A stretch of 60,000 bases of DNA from Membranipora membranacea (Eukaryota > Bryozoa > Gymnolaemata > Cheilostomatida > Membraniporidae): NCBI GenBank assembly GCA_914767715.1, contig OU612070.1, forward strand, positions 13,411,501 to 13,471,500. The letters run 5' to 3'. How positions within the stretch are numbered: the stretch's first letter is position 1; each line of letters begins with the position of its first letter. The position numbers and the translations under genes were made by a program. The notes beneath the pieces are model-generated. The model saw only the letters and a program-made list of their open reading frames with translations. It was not told the origin of the DNA and made no database searches. This document shows, piece by piece, positions 1 through 10,478 of the stretch.

Positions 1-99
1 TTGCCCTCATTCAACACGCCGAATATTGGAATCCTCGGATTAACAGGGGGGTCACAACGCTGACTTGAAAATCCAAAAATTATACCAAGGGAGGGTATC
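1..99 (+). repeat. Partial monomer at left window edge
   Basis: The 3' end (about offsets 237-335) of a monomer whose 5' part lies outside the window. It aligns with bases 2678-2776, so it belongs to the first copy of the 2677-bp repeat. Confidence 0.95.
87..95 (+). other. Purine run AAGGGAGGG before each ATGC (example copy)
   Basis: AAGGGAGGG lies four bases (TATC) before the ATG of nearly every monomer and resembles a bacterial ribosome binding site. In a eukaryote-like satellite this is most likely coincidence. Sporadic variants are AAGGGACGG (before 10814, 12824, 35258) and AAAGGAGGG (before 54663, 56337). It is removed in the monomer starting at 35915 by a 13-bp deletion. Confidence 0.6.
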
Positions 100-156
100 A
101 TGCTTTTTTTTCGGCCAGATCAAAAAATAGATTTGCTTCTAACTAACCTCATAAGG

Positions 157-173
157 AGGAGCAACTCCTGCTC
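157..173 (+). other. Two overlapping, mutually exclusive hairpins (example copy)
   Basis: AGGAG-CAA-CTCCT (157-169) and GAGCA-ACTCC-TGCTC (159-173) are both perfect 5-bp stems and share bases, so only one can form at a time. The pair is present in most monomers. T2-type units (62G>C) break the last pair of the first stem and a central pair of the second. T7-type units (58A>G) replace an A-T pair by G-T in the first. The stems are short and a role is not shown. Confidence 0.6.
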
Positions 174-182
174 ATCCCGAAT

Positions 183-203
183 CTGCAGACCGTTTGGCTC
201 TGC
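183..203 (+). other. PstI site within an imperfect hairpin (example copy)
   Basis: CTGCAG (183-188) occurs about once per monomer. It overlaps a hairpin GCAGA-CC-GTTT-GG-(C)-TCTGC at 185-203, a 7-bp stem with one bulged C. PstI should therefore cut the array into a ~335-bp ladder. Units that lose the site include those at 15501 (CTGCAT), 49307 and 57008 (CTGTAG), and 50982 and 58683 (CTGCAC), which would give 670-bp fragments. Confidence 0.75.
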
Positions 204-273
204 GGCTTTTCGTTCTCCGTCAGCGTCCGTTTTAATCAGGGCCACATTTGCTATAAAAAAACATGCCAAACGG
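190..273 (+). repeat. 9-bp inverted repeat CCGTTTGGC / GCCAAACGG (example copy)
   Basis: CCGTTTGGC (190-198) and its exact reverse complement GCCAAACGG (265-273) are separated by 66 bp in the consensus monomer. A second, imperfect dyad pairs CATGCTTTTTTT (99-110) with A7CATG (255-265), with one bulged C. Such dyads are common in centromeric satellites and are proposed to form non-B DNA; function here is inference. T4 units lose one G of the right arm, and T8 units change its start. Confidence 0.65.
252..258 (+). promoter_or_regulatory. TATA-box-like motif TATAAAA (example copy)
   Basis: Nearly every monomer holds CTATAAAAAAAC, which matches the eukaryotic TATA box. It is lost in T8 units (CTATGAAAA, e.g. 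8134, 17174, 23199, 40934) and altered in the units at 5454 and 54997 (GCGATAAA), 19518 (CTAGAAG) and 55332 (GCCATAAA). No initiator or downstream gene is visible, so this is only a candidate for satellite transcription. Confidence 0.25.
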
Positions 274-2776
274 CAGCATCGAAAAATTAAATCTCTGTTG
301 GATTCTTATCAAACTCCGACCAGTTCAAGCTCTTATTGCCCTCATTCAACACGCCGAATATTGGAATCCTCGGATTAACAGGGGGGTCACAACGCTGACT
401 TGAAAATCCAAAAATTATACCAAGGGAGGGTATCATGCTTTTTTTTCGGCCAGATCAAAAAATAGATTTGCTTCTAACTAACCTCATAAGGAGGAGCAAC
501 TCCTGCTCATCCCGAATCTGCAGACCGTTTGGCTCTGCGGCTTTTCGTTCTCCGTCAGCGTCCGTTTTAATTAGGGCCACTTTTGCTATAAAAAAACATG
601 CCAAACGGCAGCATCGAAAAATTAAATCTCTGTTGGATTTTTATCAAACTCCGATCAGTTCAAGCTCTTATTGCCCTCATTCAACACTCCGAACATTGGA
701 ATCCTCGCATTAACAGGGGGGTCACAACGCTGACTTGAAAATCCAAAAAGTTATACCAAGGGAGGGTATCATGCTTTTTTTTGGCCAGATCAAAAAATAG
801 ATTTGCTTCTAATTAACCTCATAAGGAGGAGCAACTCCTGCTCATCTCGAATCTGCAGACCGTTTGGCTCTGCGGCTTTTCGTTCTCCGTCAGCGTCTGT
901 TTTAATTAGGGCCACTTTTGCTATAAAAAAACATGCCAAAGGCAGCATCGAAAAATTAAATCTCTGTTGGATTCTTATCAAACTCCGACCAGTTCAAGCT
1001 CTTATTGCCCTCATTCAACAAGCCGAATATTGGAATCCTCGGATTAACAGGGAGGTCACAACGCTGACTTGAAAATCCAAAAATTATACCAAGGGAGGGT
1101 ATCATGCTTTTTTTTCGGCCAGATCAAAAAATAGATTTGCTTCTAACTAACCTCATAAGGAGGACCAACTCCTGCTCATCCCGAATCTGCAGACCGTTTG
1201 GCTCTGCGGCTTTTCGTTCTCCGTCAGCGTCCGTTTTAATTAGGGCCACTTTTGCTATAAAAAAACATGCCAAACGGCAGCATCGTAAAATTAAAACTCT
1301 GTTGGATTCTTATCAAACTCCGACCAGTTCAAGCTCTTATTGCCCTCATTCAACACGCCGAATATTGGAATCCTCGGATTAACAGGGGGGTCACAACGCT
1401 GACTTGAAAATCCAAAAATTATACCAAGGGAGGGTATCATGCTTTTTTTCGGCCAGATCAAAAAATCGATTTGCTTCTAACTAACCTCATAAGGAGGAGC
1501 AACTCCTGCTCATCTCGAATCTGCAGACCGTTTGGCTCTACGGCTTTTCGTTCTCCGTCAGCGTCCGTTTTAATTAGGGCCACTTTTGCTATAAAAAAAC
1601 ATGCCAAATGGCAGCATCGAAAAATTAAATCTCTGTTGGATTCTTATCAAACTCCGACCAGTTCAAGCTCTTATTGCCCTCATTCAACACGCCGAATATT
1701 GGAATCCTCGGATTAACAGGGGGGTCACAACGCTGACTTGAAAATCCAAAAATTATCCCAAGGGAGGGTATCATGCATTTTTTTCGGCCAGATCAAAAAA
1801 TAGATTTGCTTCTAACTAACCTCATAAGGAGGAGCAACTCCTGCTCCTCCCGAATCTGCAGACCGTTTGGCTCTGTGGCTTTTCGTTCTCCGTCAGCGTC
1901 CGTTTTGATTAGGGCCACTTTTGCTATAAAAAAACATGCCAAACGCAGCATCGAAAAATTAAATCTCTGTTGGATTCTTATCAAACTCCGACCAGTTCAA
2001 GCTCTTATTGCCCTCATTCAACACGCCGAACATTGGAATCCTCGGATTAACAGGGGGGTCACAACGCTGACTTGAAAATCCAAAAATTATACCAAGGGAG
2101 GGTATCATGCTTTTTTTTCGGCCAGATCAAAAAATAGATTTGCTTCTAACTAACCTCATAAGGAGGAGCAACTCCTGCTCATCCCGAATCTGCAGACCGT
2201 TTGGCTCTGCGGCTTTTCGTTCTCCGTCTGCGTCCGCTTTAATTAGGGCCACTTTTGCTATAAAAAAACATGCCAAACGGCAGCATCGAAAAATTAAATC
2301 TCTGTTGGATTCTTATCAAACTCCGACCAGTTCAAGCTCTCATTGCCCTCATTCAACACGCCGAATATTGGAATCCTCGGATTAACAGGGGGGTCACAAC
2401 GCTGACTTGAAAATCCAAAAATTATACCAAGGGAGGGTATCATGCATTTTTTTCGGCCAGATCAAAAAATAGATTTGCTTCTAACTAACCTCATAAGGAG
2501 GAGCAACTCCTGCTCATCCCGAATCTGCAGACCGTTTGGCTGTGCGGCTTTTCGTTCTCCGTCAGCGTCCGTTTTAATTAGGGCCACTTTTGCTATAAAA
2601 AAACATGCCAAACGGCAGCATCGAAAAATTAAATCTCTGTTGGATTCTTATCAAACTCCGACCAGTTCAAGCTCTTATTGCCCTCATTCAACACGCCGAA
2701 TATTGGAATCCTCGGATTAACAGGGGGGTCACAACGCTGACTTGAAAATCCAAAAATTATACCAAGGGAGGGTATC

Positions 2777-5453
2777 ATGCTTTTTTTTCGGCCAGATCAA
2801 AAAATAGATTTGCTTCTAACTAACCTCATAAGGAGGAGCAACTCCTGCTCATCCCGAATCTGCAGACCGTTTGGCTCTGCGGCTTTTCGTTCTCCGTCAG
2901 CGTCCGTTTTAATCAGGGCCACTTTTGCTATAAAAAAACATGCCAAACGGCAGCATCGAAAAATTAAATCTCTGTTGGATTCTTATCAAACTCCGACCAG
3001 TTCAAGCTCTTATTGCCCTCATTCAACACGCCGAATATTGGAATCCTCGGATTAACAGGGGGGTCACAACGCTGACTTGAAAATCCAAAAATTATACCAA
3101 GGGAGGGTATCATGCTTTTTTTTCGGCCAGATCAAAAAATAGATTTGCTTCTAACTAACCTCATAAGGAGGAGCAACTCCTGCTCATCCCGAATCTGCAG
3201 ACCGTTTGGCTCTGCGGCTTTTCGTTCTCCGTCAGCGTCCGTTTTAATTAGGGCCACTTTTGCTATAAAAAAACATGCCAAACGGCAGCATCGAAAAATT
3301 AAATCTCTGTTGGATTTTTATCAAACTCCGATCAGTTCAAGCTCTTATTGCCCTCATTCAACACTCCGAACATTGGAATCCTCGCATTAACAGGGGGGTC
3401 ACAACGCTGACTTGAAAATCCAAAAAGTTATACCAAGGGAGGGTATCATGCTTTTTTTTGGCCAGATCAAAAAATAGATTTGCTTCTAATTAACCTCATA
3501 AGGAGGAGCAACTCCTGCTCATCTCGAATCTGCAGACCGTTTGGCTCTGCGGCTTTTCGTTCTCCGTCAGCGTCTGTTTTAATTAGGGCCACTTTTGCTA
3601 TAAAAAAACATGCCAAAGGCAGCATCGAAAAATTAAATCTCTGTTGGATTCTTATCAAACTCCGACCAGTTCAAGCTCTTATTGCCCTCATTCAACAAGC
3701 CGAATATTGGAATCCTCGGATTAACAGGGAGGTCACAACGCTGACTTGAAAATCCAAAAATTATACCAAGGGAGGGTATCATGCTTTTTTTTCGGCCAGA
3801 TCAAAAAATAGATTTGCTTCTAACTAACCTCATAAGGAGGACCAACTCCTGCTCATCCCGAATCTGCAGACCGTTTGGCTCTGCGGCTTTTCGTTCTCCG
3901 TCAGCGTCCGTTTTAATTAGGGCCACTTTTGCTATAAAAAAACATGCCAAACGGCAGCATCGTAAAATTAAAACTCTGTTGGATTCTTATCAAACTCCGA
4001 CCAGTTCAAGCTCTTTTTGCCCTCATTCAACACGCCGAATATTGGAATCCTCGGATTAACAGGGGGGTCACAACGCTGACTTGAAAATCCAAAAATTATA
4101 CCAAGGGAGGGTATCATGCTTTTTTTCGGCCAGATCAAAAAATCGATTTGCTTCTAACTAACCTCATAAGGAGGAGCAACTCCTGCTCATCTCGAATCTG
4201 CAGACCGTTTGGCTCTACGGCTTTTCGTTCTCCGTCAGCGTCCGTTTTAATTAGGGCCACTTTTGCTATAAAAAAACATGCCAAATGGCAGCATCGAAAA
4301 ATTAAATCTCTGTTGGATTCTTATCAAACTCCGACCAGTTCAAGCTCTTATTGCCCTCATTCAACACGCCGAATATTGGAATCCTCGGATTAACAGGGGG
4401 GTCACAACGCTGACTTGAAAATCCAAAAATTATACCAAGGGAGGGTATCATGCATTTTTTTCGGCCAGATCAAAAAATAGATTTGCTTCTAACTAACCTC
4501 ATAAGGAGGAGCAACTCCTGCTCCTCCCGAATCTGCAGACCGTTTGGCTCTGTGGCTTTTCGTTCTCCGTCAGCGTCCGTTTTGATTAGGGCCACTTTTG
4601 CTATAAAAAAACATGCCAAACGCAGCATCGAAAAATTAAATCTCTGTTGGATTCTTATCAAACTCCGACCAGTTCAAGCTCTTATTGCCCTCATTCAACA
4701 CGCCGAACATTGGAATCCTCGGATTAACAGGGGGGTCACAACGCTGACTTGAAAATCCAAAAATTATACCAAGGGAGGGTATCATGCTTTTTTTTCGGCC
4801 AGATCAAAAAATAGATTTGCTTCTAACTAACCTCATAAGGAGGAGCAACTCCTGCTCATCCCGAATCTGCAGACCGTTTGGCTCTGCGGCTTTTCGTTCT
4901 CCGTCTGCGTCCGCTTTAATTAGGGCCACTTTTGCTATAAAAAAACATGCCAAACGGCAGCATCGAAAAATTAAATCTCTGTTGGATTCTTATCAAACTC
5001 CGACCAGTTCAAGCTCTCATTGCCCTCATTCAACACGCCGAATATTGGAATCCTCGGATTAACAGGGGGGTCACAACGCTGACTTGAAAATCCAAAAATT
5101 ATACCAAGGGAGGGTATCATGCATTTTTTTCGGCCAGATCAAAAAATAGATTTGCTTCTAACTAACCTCATAAGGAGGAGCAACTCCTGCTCATCCCGAA
5201 TCTGCAGACCGTTTGGCTGTGCGGCTTTTCGTTCTCCGTCAGCGTCCGTTTTAATTAGGGCCACTTTTGCTATAAAAAAACATGCCAAACGGCAGCATCG
5301 AAAAATTAAATCTCTGTTGGATTCTTATCAAACTCCGACCAGTTCAAGCTCTTATTGCCCTCATTCAACACGCCGAATATTGGAATCCTCGGATTAACAG
5401 GGGGGTCACAACGCTGACTTGAAAATCCAAAAATTATACCAAGGGAGGGTATC
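2777..5453 (+). repeat. 8-monomer higher-order repeat, copy 2 (2677 bp)
   Basis: Units start at 2777, 3112, 3448, 3781, 4116, 4450, 4784 and 5119, each exactly 2677 bp after its counterpart and sharing the same indels (336- and 333-bp units) and private substitutions, for example ATCGAT just before offset 35 in the unit at 4116. Identity at this offset continues to about 5536, where 'gaatttgc' replaces 'gaatctgc'. The break shows that a third copy does not follow. Confidence 0.95.
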
Positions 5454-6793
5454 ATGCTTTTTTTTCGGCCAGATCAAAAAATAGATTTGCTTCTAACTAA
5501 CCTCATAAGGAGGAGCAACTCCTGCTCATCCCGAATTTGCAGACCGTTTGGCTCTGCGGCTTTTCGTTCTCCGTCAGCGTCCGTTTTAATTAGGGCCACT
5601 TTTGCGATAAAAAAACATGCCAAACGGCAGCATCGAAAAATTAAATCTCTGTTGGATTCTTATCAAACTCCGACCAGTTCAAGCTCTTATTGCCCTCATT
5701 CAACACGCCAAATATTGGAATCATCGGATTAACAGGGGGGTCACAACGCTGACTTGAAAATCCAAAAATTATACCAAGGGAGGGTATCATGCATTTTTTT
5801 CGGCCAGATCAAAAAATAGATTTGCTTCTAACTAACCTCATGAGGAGGAGCAACTCCTGCTCATCCCGAATCTGCAGACCGTTTGGCTCTGCGGCTTTTC
5901 GTTCTCCGTCAGCGTCCGTTTTAATTAGGGCCACTTTTGCTATAAAAAAACATGCCAAACGGCAGCATCGAAAAATTAAATCTCTGTTGGATTCTTATCA
6001 AACTCCGACCAGTTCAAGCTCTTATTGCCCTCATTCAACACGCCGAATATTGGAATCCTCGGATTAACAGGGGGGTCACAACGCTGACTTGAAAATCCAA
6101 AAATTATACCAAGGGAGGGTATCATGCTTTTTTTTCGGCCAGATCAAAAAATAGATTAGCTTCTAACTAACCTCATAAGGAGGAGCAACTCCTGCTCATC
6201 TCGAATCTGCAGACCGTTTGGGTCTGCGGCTTTTCGTTCTCCGTCAGCGTCCGTTTTAATTAGGGCCACTTTTGCTATAAAAAAACATGCCAAACGGCAG
6301 CATCGAAAAATTAAATCTCTGTTGGATTCTTATCAAACTCCGACCAGTTCAAGGTCTTATTGCCCTCATTCAACACGCCGAATATTGGAATCCTCGGATT
6401 AACAGGGGGGTCACAACGCTGACTTGAAAATCCAAAAATTATACCAAGGGAGGGTATCATGCATTTTTTTCGGCCAGATCAAAAAATAGATTTGCTTCTA
6501 ACTAACCTCATAAGGAGGAGCAACTCCTGCTCATCCCGAATCTGCAGACCGTTTGGCTGTGCGGCTTTTCGTTCTCCGTCAGCGTCCGTTTTAATTAGGG
6601 CCACTTTTGCTATAAAAAAACATGCCAAACGGCAGCATCGAAAAATTAAATCTCTGTTGGATTCTTATCAAACTCCGACCAGTTCAAGCTCTTATTGCCC
6701 TCATTCAACACGCCGAATATTGGAATCCTCGGATTAACAGGGGGGTCACAACGCTGACTTGAAAATCCAAAAATTATACCAAGGGAGGGTATC
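5454..6793 (+). repeat. Four-unit cassette, copy 1
   Basis: Units at 5454 (84C>T, 257G>A, 270C>A), 5789 (5T>A, 54A>G), 6124 (35T>A, 99C>G, 'aaggtct') and 6459 (5T>A, 101C>G). The same order returns at 10814-12153 and 35258-36585, so this is a dispersed short HOR. The unit at 6124 has an early TAG in the common reading frame, which argues against coding. The copies at 10814 and 35258 are preceded by 'gggacggtatc'; this one is not. Confidence 0.88.
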
Positions 6794-9700
6794 ATGCTTT
6801 TTTTTCGGCCAGATCAAAAAATAGATTTGCTTCTAACTAACCTCATAAGGAGGAGCAACTCCTGCTCATCCCGAATCTGCAGACCGTTTGGCTCTGCGGC
6901 TTTTCGTTCTCCGTCAGCATCCGTTTTAATTAGGGCCACTTTTGCTATAAAAAAACATGCCAAACGGCAGCATCGAAAAATTAAATCTCTGTTGGATTCT
7001 TATCAAACTCCGACCAGTTCAAGCTCTTATTGCCATCATTCAACACGCCGAATATTGGAATCCTCGGATTAACAGGGGGGTCACAACGCTGACTTGAAAA
7101 TCCAAAAATTATACCAAGGGAGGGTATCATGCTTTTTTTTCGGCCAGATCAAAAAATGGATTTGCTTCTAACTAACCTCATAAGGAGGAGCAACTCCTGC
7201 TCATCTCGAATCTGCAGACCGTTTGGCTCTACGGCTTTTCGTTCTCCGTCAGCGTCCGTTTTAATTAGGGCCACGTTTGCTATAAAAAAACATGCCAAAC
7301 GGCAGCATCGAAAAATTAAATCTCTGTTGGATTCTTATCAAACTCCGACCAGTTCAAGCTCTTATTGCCCTCATTCAACACGCCGAATATTGGAATCCTC
7401 GGATTAACAGGGGGGTCACAACGCTGACTTGAAAATCCAAAAATTATACCAAGGGAGGGTATCATGCTTTTGTTTCGGCCAGATTAAAAAATAGATTTGC
7501 TTCTAACTAACCTCATAAGGAGGAGCAACTCCTGCTCATCCCGAATCTGCAGACCGTTTGGCTCTGCGGCTTTTCGTTCTCCGTCAGCGTCCGTTTTAAT
7601 TAGGGCCACTTTTGCTATAAAAAAACATGCCAAACGGCAGCATCGAAAAATTAAATCTCTGTTGGATTCTTATCAAACTCCGACCAGTTCAAGCTCTTAT
7701 TGCCCTCATTCAACACGCCGAATATTGGAATCCTCGGATTAACAGGGGGGTCACAACGCTGACTTGAAAATCCAAAAATTATACCAAGGGAGGGTATCAT
7801 GCTTTTTTTTCGGCCAGATCAAAAAATAGATTTGCTTCTAACTAACCTCATAAGGGGGAGCAACTCCTGCTCATCTCGAATCTGCAGACCGTTTGGCTCT
7901 GCGGCTTTTCGTTCTCCGTCAGCGGCCGTTTTAATTAGGGCCACTTTTGCTATAAAAAAACATGCCAAACGGCAGCATCGAAAAATTAAATCGCTGTTGG
8001 ATTCTTATCAAACTCCGACCAGTTCAAGCTCTTAATGCCCTCATTCAACACGCCGAATATTGGAATCCTCGGATTAACAGGGGGGTCACAACGCTGACTT
8101 GAAAATCCAAAAATTATATCAAGGGAGGGTATCATGCTTTTTTTTCGGCCAGATCAAAAAATAGATTTGCTTCTAACTAACCTCATAAGGAGGAGCAACT
8201 CCTGCTCATCCCGAATCTGCAGACCGTTTGGCTCTGCGGCTTTTCGTTCTCCGTCAGCGTCCGTTTTAATTAGGGCCACTTTTGCTATGAAAAAACATAC
8301 AAACGGCAGCATCGAAAAATTAATTCTCTGTTGGATTCTTATCAAACTCCGACCAGTTCAAGCTCTTATTGCCCTCATTCAACACGCCGAATATTGGAAT
8401 CCTCGGATTAACAGGGGGGTCACAACGCTGACTTGAAAATCCAAAAATTATACCAAGGGAGGGCATCATGCTTTTTTTTCGGCCAGATCAAAAAATAGAT
8501 TTGCTTCTAACTAACCTCATAAGGAGGAGCAACTCCTGCTCATCCCGAATCTGCAGACCGTTTGGCTCTGCGGCTTTTCGTTCTCCGTCAGCGTCCGTTT
8601 TAATTAGGGCCACTTTTGCTATAAAAAAACATGCCAAACGGCAGCATCGAGAAATTAAATCTCTGTTGGATTCTTATCAAACTCCGACCAGTTCATGCTC
8701 TTATTGCCCTCATTCAACACGCCGAATATTGGAATCCTCGGATTAACAGGGGGGTCACAACGCTGACTTGAAAATCCAAAAATTATACCAAGGGAGGGTA
8801 TCATGCTTTTTTTTCGGCCAGATCAAAAAATAGATTTGCTTCTAACTAACCTCATAAGGAGGAGCAACTCCTGCTCATCTCGAATCTGCAGACCGTTTGG
8901 CTCTACGGCTTTTCGTTCTCCGTCAGCGTCCGTTTTAATTAGGGCCACTTTTGCTATAAAAAAACATGCCAAACGGCAGCATCGAAAAATTAAATCTCTG
9001 TTGGATTCTTATCAAACTCCGACCAGTTCAAGCTCTTATTGCCCTCATTCAACACGCCGAATATTGGAATCCTCGGATTAACAGGGGGGTCACAACGCTG
9101 ACTTGAAAATCCAAAAATTATACCAAGGGAGGGTATCATGCTTTTTTTTCGGCCAGATCAAAAAATAGATTTGCTTCTAACTAACCTCATGAGGAGGAGC
9201 AACTCCTGCTCATCCCGAATCTGCAGACCGTTTGGCTCTGCGGCCTTTCGTTCTCCGTCTGCTTCCGTTTTAATTAGGGCCACTTTTGCTATAAAAAAAC
9301 ATGCCAAACGGCAGCATCGAAAAATTAAATCTCTGTTGGATTCTTATCAAACTCCGACCAGTTCAAGCTCTTATTGCCCTCATTCAACACGCCGAATATT
9401 GGAATCCTCGGATTAACAGGGGGGTCACAACGCTGACTTGAAAATCCAAAAATTATACCAAGGGAGGGTATCATGCTTTTTTTTCGGCCAGATCAAAAAA
9501 TAGATTTGCCTTCTAACTAACCTCATAAGGAGGAGCAACTCCTGCTCATCCAGAATCTGCAGACCGTTTGGCTCTGCGGCTTTTCGTTCTCCGTCAGCGT
9601 CCGTTTTAATCAGGGCCACTTTTGCTATAAAAAAACATGCCAAACGGCAGCATCGAAAAATTAAATCTCTGTTGGATTCTTGTCAAACTCCGACCAGTTC

Positions 9701-10478
9701 AAGCTCTTATTGCCCTCATTCAACACGCCGAATATTGGAATCCTCGGATTAACAGGGGGGTCACAACGCTGACTTGAAAATCCAAAAATTATACCAAGGG
9801 AGGGTATCATGCTTTTTTTTCGGCCAGATCAAAAAATAGATTTGCTTCTAACTAACCTCATAAGGAGGAGCAACTCCTGCTCATCCCGAATCTGCAGACC
9901 GTTTGGCTCTGCGGCTTTTCGTTCTCCGTCAGCGTCCGTTTTAATTAGGGCCACTTTTGCTATAAAAAAACATGCCAAACGGCAGCATCGAAAAATTAAA
10001 TCTCTGTTGGATTCTTATCAAACTCCGACCAGTTCAAGCTCTTATTGCCATCATTCAACACGCCGAATATTGGAATCCTCGGATTAACAGGGGGGTCACA
10101 ACGCTGACTTGAAAATCCAAAAATTATACCAAGGGAGGGTATCATGCTTTTTTTTCGGCCAGATCAAAAAATGGATTTGCTTCTAACTAACCTCATAAGG
10201 AGGAGCAACTCCTGCTCATCCCGAATCTGCAGACCGTTTGGCTCTACGGCTTTTCGTTCTCCGTCAGCATCCGTTTTGATTAGGGCCACGTTTGCTATAA
10301 AAAAACATGCCAAACGGCAGCATCGAAAAATTAAATCTCTGTTGGATTCTTATCAAACTCCGACCAGTTCAAGCTCTTATTGCCCTCATTCAACACGCCG
10401 AATATTGGAATCCTCGGATTAACAGGGGGGTCACAACGCTGACTTGAAAATCCAAAAATTATACCAAGGGAGGGTATC
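6794..10478 (+). repeat. Mosaic of monomer types with a 9-unit-spaced pair
   Basis: Units at 6794 (242C>A) and 7129 (30A>G, 103G>A, 'ccacgttt') recur as a pair at 9809 and 10144, 3015 bp later. Between them are 7464 ('cagattaaa' creates a stop), 7799 (T7-like, 58A>G and 127T>G), 8134 (T8-like), 8468 (T9-like, 229A>T, preceded by 'gggcatcatg'), 8803 (103G>A), 9138 (54A>G, 'ctgcttccg') and 9473 (inserted C in 'tttgccttc', 336 bp). The T7-T8-T9 order is the one seen in the 18-type HOR. The T8-like unit here keeps 'ggattc' where the HOR copies have 'ggatcc', so it looks like a separate lineage. Confidence 0.85.

Larger units (their letters stand above)
100..434 (+). repeat. Reference monomer used for numbering
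   Basis: This 335-bp unit is used as offset 1-335. In order it holds: ATGC plus a T8 tract (offsets 1-12), an A6 tract, a small hairpin region (58-74), a PstI site CTGCAG (84-89), a second hairpin (86-104), a CpG-rich stretch to about 131, a TATA-like A7 tract (153-162), the dyad arm GCCAAACGG (166-174), a T/C-rich middle, a G6 tract (282-287) and a purine run AAGGGAGGG (323-331) just before the next ATGC. It differs from the array consensus at base 246 (A instead of T) and at offset 138 (C instead of T). Confidence 0.95.
100..2776 (+). repeat. 8-monomer higher-order repeat, copy 1 (2677 bp)
   Basis: Units start at 100, 435, 771, 1104, 1439, 1773, 2107 and 2442. The second carries 206C>T, 'cgatcag' and 'cactccgaacatt', and is 336 bp through an extra G ('aaaaagtta'). 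The third has lost a C in 'ttttggcc' and one in 'ccaaaggcagc' (333 bp). The next four match T2, T3, T4 and T5 of the HOR domain further right. The eighth has 5T>A and 101C>G. The same eight recur in the same order 2677 bp later. I spotted three substitutions between copies: 246/2923 (A/T), 1339/4016 (A/T) and 1757/4434 (C/A). Confidence 0.95.

Noticed and set aside
87-102. Shine-Dalgarno-like AAGGGAGGG four bases before ATG, suggesting bacterial genes
   Set aside because: A uniform >60-kb head-to-tail satellite with HOR structure is not a bacterial arrangement, and the frame it precedes does not behave as coding.
175-191. CENP-B-box-like sequence on the reverse strand (TCCCGAATCTGCAGACC)
   Set aside because: Only the TCCCG end fits the reverse complement of the box; the required CGAA part is absent. 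Many units also have TCTCG here.
323-333. RNA polymerase III B-box-like AGTTCAAGCTC
   Set aside because: It differs from the B-box consensus at key 3' positions, and no A box is found at a suitable distance upstream. There is no tRNA- or SINE-like structure.
100-434. Monomer as an internal dimer of two ~167-bp halves
   Set aside because: I compared the two halves by eye and found no direct repeat beyond short words; only the inverted 9-bp arms match.
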